Origin: Thysanoteuthis rhombus | Lineage: Eukaryota; Mollusca; Cephalopoda; Oegopsida; Thysanoteuthidae | NCBI GenBank assembly: GCA_963457665.1 | Contig: OY735202.1 | Coordinates: 78,462,166 to 78,526,165, forward strand | Length of the DNA: 64,000 nucleotides | Direction of reading: 5' to 3' | The notes under the pieces: model-generated | What the model was told of the DNA's origin: nothing | The model's database searches: none | What the model saw: the letters and a program-made list of their open reading frames with translations, nothing else | Made by a program: the position numbers and the translations under genes | Part shown: in pieces, positions 57,920 through 64,000 of the stretch | Numbering within the stretch: the stretch's first letter is position 1 | Layout of the letters: each line of letters begins with the position of its first letter

Positions 57920-58012
57920 AAAAATAGAAAACACTATGCCCACCAGGTAGGTGTAAAGCTTTAAAGGGTAATAGGCAACTAGTTGAAAAGCCAGGTGAAA
58001 ATTCTGTCTTAC

Positions 58013-58103
58013 CTGGTGGTTGACAAGCTCCAGGTGTTAGGTAAATGTCGTCAATAGCAATGTCTCCTTTCTCACCTTTTCCTACTTTACCTTCGAATAT
58101 TAT
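58013..58103 (-). CDS. Exon 4: MAM1, C-terminal part
   Basis: Residues 167-196. Encodes IIFEGKVGKGEKGDIAIDDI and the closing Cys in PGAC. Its donor (GTAAGA) opens an intron that is nearly all (CT/CA)n-type repeat on the transcript strand, starting about 90 nt downstream of the splice site. Confidence 0.94.
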
Positions 58104-58870
58104 CTGGGAAAACACAACATAAAACACGGCTCAAACACTGACCATAGACATCAATGGAAATCACTAAACCCTTCCAGAGCAGGTGCTAATCTTTTGTTTT
58201 TATACAACACCTATCAATGTATGTATATGCTCCGTCTGTTCTCGAGAACTACGCCGAAACAAAAAATAAAAGCACAATCGGATTCTGCGACTCTCAATCC
58301 ACCCGCGACACACTTTTTTTCAGGTCAAATTTCGAAAGAACAAAATTTATTCCGATACTTGGACCTTTTGTTTTTCGTGCCACATTTGCCATGGAGGATA
58401 AAAAAAATCAGCTTTTCACGTAGTCTGACCCTGGAGGCCATCAGAAGTCATTCTATAGCCAATCTTCTGTTCTAAACATTGGAAAAAAAATGAATTCTAG
58501 GATATTCGTCAATCATTTTTCTATCGAACCCTGCCCGATAGATTGTGATTTCAGCTTGTATGCTCTAAGCCTTTCTTAGTTCAAGAGGAAACTGAGAATA
58601 TGTCTTGGTGGTTGAGGATGAAGCAGTAATCCCATTTCTTTAATAGTTCATTCTATTTACGCTGTCTAGGCCAAGTGACTCATTCGCCATGTAATAACAG
58701 GAGGTCATGTGGAATAGAGTTTGAAATAATCTAATGCATATGTAAGAGAGAGACAAATAGTCGTTTATTAGGGTCGTTAACTCAGGCGTACCCGATTTTC
58801 TCACAAACGTTATCATTTCCAGTAATTAGGTGCCCAAGAACTCATATAACAATTTCATTCTAATCAGTCC
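58104..58870. other. Intron part, no gene seen
   Basis: Unremarkable sequence between exon 4 and repeat R4. Confidence 0.45.
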
Positions 58871-59120
58871 TGCAGTTCCAATGTTGAATATTTTGCATCT
58901 TGACATATGGTTATTTACTTATAAAACGTAAACAAACAATTGAATCGGCCATAACTCACCATCCCCAAGGTTGAATCTCTCCACAAGCTTGCATACAAAA
59001 TTTTATAGAAATAACGAAGTCACCCAATTGAGAAAACGACAACAACGGACAGCCTCAGCTAATGATACTCCCCGGCCTCTTCTCGCTGGAAATAAATATT
59101 AACTAGATTTAAAAGGCCTG
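58870..59120 (+). repeat. Dispersed repeat R4
   Basis: CCAATGTTGAATATTTTGCA, TTGACATATGGTTATTTAC, AAAACGTAAACAAACAATTG and ATCGGCCATAACTCA match 61,115-61,340 in order. Confidence 0.65.
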
Positions 59121-59200
59121 TAACTTTGATCAGTAGTTATTATCCTTGATATGAAGACTTGAATTTCCTTATATGGATTTGAGAGTTAACGTCGACTTAC

Positions 59201-59475
59201 GTGATAATTATCGCCTGAAGAAATGGTGGCTTGACCCTCAAGCCAATCTTTGCCCTGGTTATATTTGCGCGACCAAACTGGGCTGCCCATCTCTGTAAGG
59301 TGGGTGGCATCCACTTTGTACACGTTGAGCTGATCAATATTATCCCCGTACATATGATAATAGAAGTGTAGACATTTCGTGATGGTTGAATTGTACTCGA
59401 CACTTATCAGTTGCGCTTTTTGGTTGGCTTTTTTCCCACTAGTTTCAATGTAAATGTAGTGACCATATTGTGTGC
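59201..59475 (-). CDS. Exon 3: MAM1, central part
   Basis: Residues 75-166. Encodes YGHYIYIETSGKK, the CLHFYYHMYGD strand, and W-S-R-K-Y-N-Q-G-K-D-W, all typical of the middle of a MAM. It contains an N-S-T glycosylation sequon. Acceptor T-tract plus TAG, donor GTAAGT, exit phase 0 just before the FEG strand. Confidence 0.94.
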
Positions 59476-59504
59476 CTAAAAAAAGAAAAGATTGATGGTC
59501 TGAT

Positions 59505-59875
59505 TAGTCACTAAATGGAAACTGTCGTGACCAACGTCTTGAGACAGCATGCCGTATTAGGTGTGATGAATTAAAAAATTGGAAAAAGAAGGATGATCAT
59601 TGAATAAATTACTTATCACAAAAAAGTCTGAATTCAAAACACATAACAAAAAGCAAACGCAACCGGGCACAAACAAAGGGAAGAATTTAGTATAAAATTA
59701 CTTTGCAAAACCTATTAGGATATAAAAATCAAAACAAGAAATCGTTTTTTTGAGACATGATAACCAGTAAATGTTCAAATTGTCAGCTTTCAAACACCAT
59801 GTGGCCTGAATGCATAATACCTTCATAGCCAGCCAGCCAGCCAGCCAACCTAAAAACTGGTAAAAAACTTTGTTG
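59505..59875 (+). repeat. Dispersed repeat family R1, near-full copy
   Basis: AATGGAAACTGTCGTGACCA, GAGACAGCATGCCGTATTAG, GGATGATCATTGAATAAATT, TCACAAAAAAGTCTGAATT, CATAGCCAGCCAGCCAGCCA. Lies directly upstream of exon 3 in transcript sense. Confidence 0.75.
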
Positions 59876-60417
59876 ATAGTTTTGATTGACAGTCGGAATC
59901 AAGGACGAATTCCAAAATGTAAATCAATGCTGTTAATCTTGACAGCAGCCAGGCGTAAACAGGACTTCGATCTGGCTGAGAGATACGAATTCGATTCTTA
60001 ACGAAAGTTAATCATTTCCAAACGTTGGAATAAGTAATCGTCAGACCCAGGAAGTATGTATCCCCGGCGGTAAACAGTTTTTGGCAATGATGTTTTTATA
60101 AAAAAATCATTAGTAGAAGTGCTTGATGACTTTACAGCGAAGGCAGAACTTTAAGATTTTGTAAGAAGGTATACAGCGAGGAAAAAAAAACCCTTCTTTA
60201 TACGGTGTTTTAATATCTCTGGCATCTTCTGATGATATAAGCATTGAAATAAATACGGTATAGAGAACTATATAAGTGTAGTCCAAATCAGAGATGCAAT
60301 ATTACATAATGAAATATCCGATTTAAGATACGTTTATTTCATAAAGTGCTCGATACCTTCGACTTTCAATATTAAGTTCGTTTAGAGTAGAGCTAGAAAT
60401 ATAGTAGAATGAGGATA

Positions 60418-60418
<1 letters not shown>

Positions 60419-60487
<69 letters not shown>

Positions 60488-60497
60488 GTGTGTGTGT
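60419..60497. repeat. (TA)n/(GT)n microsatellite
   Basis: About 32 TA units followed by GTGTGTGTGTG. Confidence 0.96.
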
Positions 60498-60678
60498 ATG
60501 GCAATCAACTGGTGAGAGCATATGGATTTAAAAGGTCGGTTTACATCCCTAATTTTACTGAGGATTGTCCCTGTTACGGTAGGAAAATAAAGTCAACTCC
60601 AGTTCAGGAGTTTGACGAGTTGGAGATGAAGATAAAAATTGGCCAAAATGAATAAAAAATATTAGTTTCACTTCGTGC

Positions 60679-60813
60679 CTGTGGTGTGGTCAATGGAGGG
60701 TCCAGTCTCGAGTGTCGGAGTCTTTCCAGTTTTTCGTTTCCAGTCGAAGTCATCAGTTTTCATTTGGGTATATTTACAGAAGCCATCCTCAAAATCACAG
60801 TAAGTAGGATTGT
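60679..60813 (-). CDS. Exon 2: MAM1, N-terminal part
   Basis: Residues 30-74. Phase 1 entry; encodes YCDFEDGFC, a D-D-F-D-W motif and [10 protein letters not shown]. It joins to exon 3 in frame only if the exon ends at ACAG and the intron begins with GC (GCACGAAG on the minus strand). The nearby GT three codons on gives a frame that hits stops in exon 3. The acceptor TTTTCTGCAG is normal. Confidence 0.9.
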
Positions 60814-61109
60814 CTGCAGAAAACAAAAAGCAAAATGGTTACAATAGAAAGCACCAAGAGAATGAATACCTCTGTCAACATCATGCACCAACTGCAAAAC
60901 ACTGAAAGGAAGTTCATATATAGCTACAATGTTGGGGAAGTAACTGTATGTTGCGATTTTTCAATTTTTGGTCTGTTGTCTTAATAAATGAAAAAAAAAA
61001 CAACAAAAAACAAAATCAAAACGGACTCAACGGGAAAACAAATCCTAGATTTGATTCATATATTAAGCATTTTCTTTCAGTCCAAACCCTATCCTTCTAC
61101 GAAATTGCT

Positions 61110-61400
61110 TCAGTAGTTCAATACAGTTCAATATTTATTGCATGTTGACATAGGGTTATTTACATATAAAATATAAACAATCGGATCGACCGTAAATCAG
61201 CCTTTCCAATTCCTGTGATTTCGTCAACATGATAGCCAACAAAACCGGTCAAGATTTGAGAATTTTTCCCACTTGTAAATAAAAACATTTTCACTCATAA
61301 AATATAAAAAAAAACCCAATCAGATCGGCCATATTAGAGCAAAGTGAACATTAACAGATCAGGTCAGGGTTTGAACTCAGATCGCCGATTCCATTGTTTA
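61110..61400 (+). repeat. Dispersed repeat R4, second copy, with SINE-like end
   Basis: TTGACATAGGGTTATTTACA, AAAATATAAACAATCGGATC and CGACCGTAAATCAG; a partial second round (AATATAAAAAAAAACCCAAT CAGATCGGCCATATTAG) follows, then TCAGGGTTTGAACTCAG, which resembles a pol III B box region. Confidence 0.6.
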
Positions 61401-61543
61401 TTGCTATCTATTTTAAAACAAATAAATGAGTTAATACTATACTTTAGATGGACGCCAAAGTTTAGCATGCCCAGGGCAACAGGGATACTTGGGCCAGTCC
61501 TGCTGTCAGTTATAGCTATCAAGAGAACTACGTGTCAACTCAC

Positions 61544-61631
61544 CTGCATGGCATTTGTTCTTCGTAAATCGAATGTCATCGATCGCTATTTCTCCATTGG
61601 TAAGTACTGATCGGGAACCTTCAAAGATGAT
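61544..61631 (-). CDS. Exon 1 in window: C-terminal strand of a MAM domain (MAM0)
   Basis: Residues 1-29 of the partial protein. It starts at phase 0 with I-I-F-E-G and carries the GEIAIDDI motif and the closing Cys. The acceptor is TTTTCCAG and the donor GTGAGT (minus strand). The rest of this MAM must lie upstream, beyond base 64,000. The exon has the same form as exons 4, 9, 17 and 22, which play the same role in other repeats. Confidence 0.92.
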
Positions 61632-61982
61632 CTGGAAAATAAAAGACAACCTTCGATCATTCTGAATGGAAGCGTATTTCTTGAGATTGTTAAGAAACTA
61701 GCATAGTAGTCGTCAAAATGATGAGATTATTTACATATGGATCAGAACTTTTATCTAGGATCAGAGTATCTGTGTGCTTTGACTAGGATCAAAAGGGACC
61801 ACTGTATTTTTTTATTTTTTAAAATTTTATGACTTGTACATTGATGCTTTCATTAATCTTTTACTCATTTGACACATAAATCCCTCTTTTGGAAGAATGT
61901 ACCAGAACTGGCAAACAGAACAAAAGAAAGGAAAATCAAGAGAGATGCTTGCTTTATCGACAAATTCTTGAGTTTATTTGGT

Positions 61983-63356
61983 TATTTATAAAGGAAAAGA
62001 AGAAAAAAAAAGGAAAGAGGAAAAGAGAAAAAAAAGAGAAGGAAAGAAAAAAAAGAGAAAAAAAGAAAAGGAGAGAAAAAAGATAAAAAAAGAGAAGGAA
62101 AGAAAAAAGAAAAAAAAGAGAAGGAAAGAAAAAAAAAGAGAAGGAAAGAGAAAAAAAGAGAAGGAAAGAGAAAAAAGAGAAGGAAAGAGAAAAAAGAGAA
62201 GGAAAGAGAAAAAAGAGAAGGAAAGAGAAAAAGAGAAAAAAAGAGAAGGAAAGAGAAAAAGAGAAAAAAAAGAAAGAAAAAAAAGAGAAAAAAAGAGAAA
62301 GAGAAAAAAGAAAGAGAAAGAAAAAAAAGAGAAAAAAAGAGAAAGAAAAAAAAGAGAAAGAAAAAAAAGAGAAAGAAAAAAAAGAGAAAGAAAAAAAAGA
62401 GAAAGAAAAAAAAGAGAAAAAAGAGAAAGAAAAAAAAGAGAAAAAAAGAGAAAGAAAAAAAAGAGAAAAAAAGAGAAAGAAAAAAAAAGAGAAAAAAGAG
62501 AAGGAAAGAGAAAAAGAGAAAAAAGAGGAAAGAGGAAAAAAGGAAAACAGAAAAAAGAGGGAATGAAGGAGAAAAATGGGAAAAGAAGAGGAAAAGAAAA
62601 AGGAAAGAAAAAGAAAAAGAGGAAAAGAAAAAGGAGAAAAGAAAAAGGAGAAAAAAGGAGAAAAAGAAAAAGAGGAAAAGAAAAAGGGAAGAAAAAGAAA
62701 AAGGGAAGAAAAAGAAAAAGGGAAAAAGAAAAAGGGAAGAAAAAGAAAAAAGGGAGGAAAAGAAAAAAAGGAGGAAAAGAAAAAGGGAAGAAAAAGAAAA
62801 AGAAGAAAAGAAAAAGGGAAGAAAAAGAAAAAGAAGAAAAGAAAAAGGGAAGAAAAAGAAAAAGGGAAGAAAAAGAAAAAAAAAAGAAAAAGGGAAGAAA
62901 AAAAAAAAAAAGAAAAAGGGAAGAAAAAGAAAAAAAAAAGAAAAAGGGAAGAAAAGAAAAAGAGGTAAAGAAAAAGGGAAGAAAAGAAAAAGGGAAGAAA
63001 AGAAAAAGGGAAGAAAAGAAAAAGAGGAAAAGAAAAAGAGGAAAAGAAAAAGAGGAAAAGAAAAAGAGGAAAAGAAAAAGAGGTAAAGAAAAAGAGGAAA
63101 AGAAAAAGAGGAAAAGAAAAAGAGGAAAAGAAAAAGAGGAAAAGAAAAAGAAAAAGAAAAAGAGGAAAAGAAAAAGAGGAAAAGAAAAAGAGGAAAAGAA
63201 AAAGAAAAAGAAAAAGAGGAAAAGAAAAAAAGAAAAAGAGGAAAAGAAAAAAGAAAAAGAGGAAAAGAAAAAAGAAAAATAGGAAAAGAAAAAAAGAAAA
63301 AGAAAAAGAGGCGGAAAGTGAAAAAAAAGGAAGCAAGATAGAGAAAAAAGAAAAAA
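61983..63356. repeat. 1.4-kb polypurine tract, (GAAAA/GGAAAG)n
   Basis: Almost pure A and G on the plus strand with fewer than about ten pyrimidines. Sub-blocks: GAAAAAAGAGAAGGAAA at the left, AGAAAAAGGGAAGAAAA in the middle, GAGGAAAAGAAAAA at the right. The Lys/Arg/Glu and Phe/Ser ORFs of 434-478 codons are artefacts. Confidence 0.98.
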
Positions 63357-63534
63357 AATCAAGTAGATATATACGTGTCATTTTTCCCATTTTGATTTAT
63401 ATTACGTGGGAATGAAATTACAGAAATAAAAAATGTTTGATTCAATTGAATGTTTTCTGTAAAACATTGATTATAGACAAATACACTACGGTAGTAATGT
63501 TCAGTGCAACTAACTACTGCCCAATGGCAATGTG

Positions 63535-63730
63535 TCCAACGGCATGGTCAGTCTAGTTTAGCGTCCGTGATTGGATAGACCTTCCCCAGGATTAGCCCCA
63601 TCTCTCTATCATGGGCGTTGCAGTGCCCATATTTGTTTAGTTCGCCATGCCATCTTACATTTTGCCGGCCACAATTTCGCATCTGATTTCTGGGGATTCA
63701 TGTCGTCCATCGGTTGAGGTTTAAGGCTTC
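63535..63730 (-). mobile_element. Non-LTR retrotransposon 3' fragment (family L), inverted
   Basis: Reverse complement has AACCGATGGACGACATGAAT, CCCCAGAAATCAGATGCGAA, ATTGTGGCCGGCAAAATGTA and CCATGATAGAGAGATGGGGC. It directly precedes the SINE at the right edge. Confidence 0.82.
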
Positions 63731-63734
63731 TAAA

Positions 63735-64000
63735 AATTAGCACCAGTTGCGTAGTGGTTAGAGAATCAGACAGAATTACTGCAAGTAATCTAATGGTTCT
63801 AGGTTCAATCCCAGTGTGAGACAATAATAATTCGAAAATACTACTAATGCTTTGTGCAGTCTATATATATACCCCCGTCGGTTAAATAAAGGGTTCGGAT
63901 CATTACTTCCTCATACCTACCAGATACCTGATGAAGACCGTAGAGTACAACGGCCGAAACGTTGTATGAAAATTATCTCAAGGCAGCCTGTGAAGAGTTT
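63735..64000 (+). mobile_element. tRNA-derived SINE, running off the window
   Basis: Head: GTTGCGTAGTGGTTAGAGAA (A box) and TAATGGTTCTAGGTTCAATC (B box) about 50 nt apart. Body includes TACCTGATGAAGACCGTAGA GTACAACGGCCGAAACGTTG, the same core as the ~110-bp units at 17.3 and 48.1 kb. Its 3' end is beyond base 64,000. Confidence 0.75.

Larger units (their letters stand above)
1000..61631 (-). other. Gene span: giant MAM/LDLa multidomain extracellular protein, partial at both ends
   Basis: Thirty-seven consecutive minus-strand exons join in phase into 1,964 codons without a stop. MAM domains are recognised by a Cys-Asp-Phe-Glu start, a C-G/T-W, a GPxxDHT stretch, GxYxYIE, a CLxFWYxM strand, W-x-K-x-G-D-Q-G-x-x-W, then FEG and G-D-I-A-I-D-D before a last Cys. 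LDLa modules show the six-Cys CxDGSDE pattern. Order: MAM tail, MAM1 to MAM8, LDLa1 (degenerate), MAM9, LDLa2, MAM10, LDLa3, MAM11. MAM and LDLa are extracellular adhesion or ligand-binding modules in all known proteins, so the product is probably secreted or membrane-anchored, but the ends that would show signal peptide or anchor lie outside the window. MALRD1-like and coral or mollusc MAM/LDLa proteins are the nearest architectures; ligand and role are unknown. Confidence 0.93.

Noticed and set aside
56314..58127. Overlapping minus-strand ORFs of 535, 541 and 601 codons, rich in SLSHTLFLS-type repeats
   Set aside because: They are readings of the GA-type array in all three frames. The only real coding part is exon 4 at the start of the longest one.
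61954..63390. ORFs of 434-478 codons, Lys/Arg/Glu-rich on plus and Phe/Ser-rich on minus
   Set aside because: Pure low-complexity polypurine tract with no stop possible; no domain and no initiation context.

Overview
The window is AT-rich metazoan nuclear DNA: long introns, many microsatellites and minisatellites, and degenerate retrotransposons, with no operon-like gene packing. The repeats and protein families fit an invertebrate animal, but the phylum cannot be fixed from sequence alone.

Almost all coding content is one large minus-strand gene that runs through the whole window and is incomplete at both ends. By hand I resolved 37 internal exons between 61,631 (5'-most) and 1,000 (3'-most). 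Their lengths sum to 5,893 nt, and they join into one open frame of 1,964 codons with consistent splice phases and no internal stop. No start codon, signal peptide, transmembrane segment or stop codon is inside the window. The product is a secreted or ectodomain protein built of MAM domains and LDL-receptor class A (LDLa) modules: the C-terminal tail of one MAM, eight further MAMs in a row, a degenerate LDLa, MAM9, LDLa, MAM10, LDLa, MAM11. The alternating MAM/LDLa part resembles the MALRD1/MAMDC4-type and invertebrate 'MAM and LDL-receptor class A domain-containing' proteins. Orthology is not claimed.

Layout (residue numbers refer to the partial protein). 61.6-58.0 kb: end of MAM0 and MAM1. 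56.2-53.6 kb: MAM2. 52.2-50.8 kb: MAM3. 49.0-44.0 kb: MAM4 and the start of MAM5. 42.9-41.8 kb: rest of MAM5. 39.2-33.3 kb: MAM6. 30.6-27.0 kb: MAM7 and the start of MAM8. 26.4-23.9 kb: rest of MAM8. 23.2 kb: LDLa1. 22.5-16.8 kb: MAM9. 15.5 kb: LDLa2. 14.4-8.2 kb: MAM10. 8.0 kb: LDLa3. 7.1-1.0 kb: MAM11. Introns between modules are all phase 1 and the intron before the 'FEG' strand is phase 0, the classic exon-shuffling signature.

The introns hold: at least ten 3'-truncated copies of one non-LTR retrotransposon family, plus a separate reverse-transcriptase fragment; a CR1/jockey-like RT remnant; a mariner transposase relic that has lost its catalytic core; several tRNA-derived SINE-like pieces; three or four dispersed repeat families with no obvious coding capacity; a 49-bp and a 33-bp minisatellite; a 1.6-kb (GA)n-type array that fills intron 4; and a 1.4-kb polypurine tract. 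Many long ORFs in the window come only from these low-complexity repeats and are not genes. I found no second convincing protein-coding gene, tRNA gene, rRNA or CRISPR.
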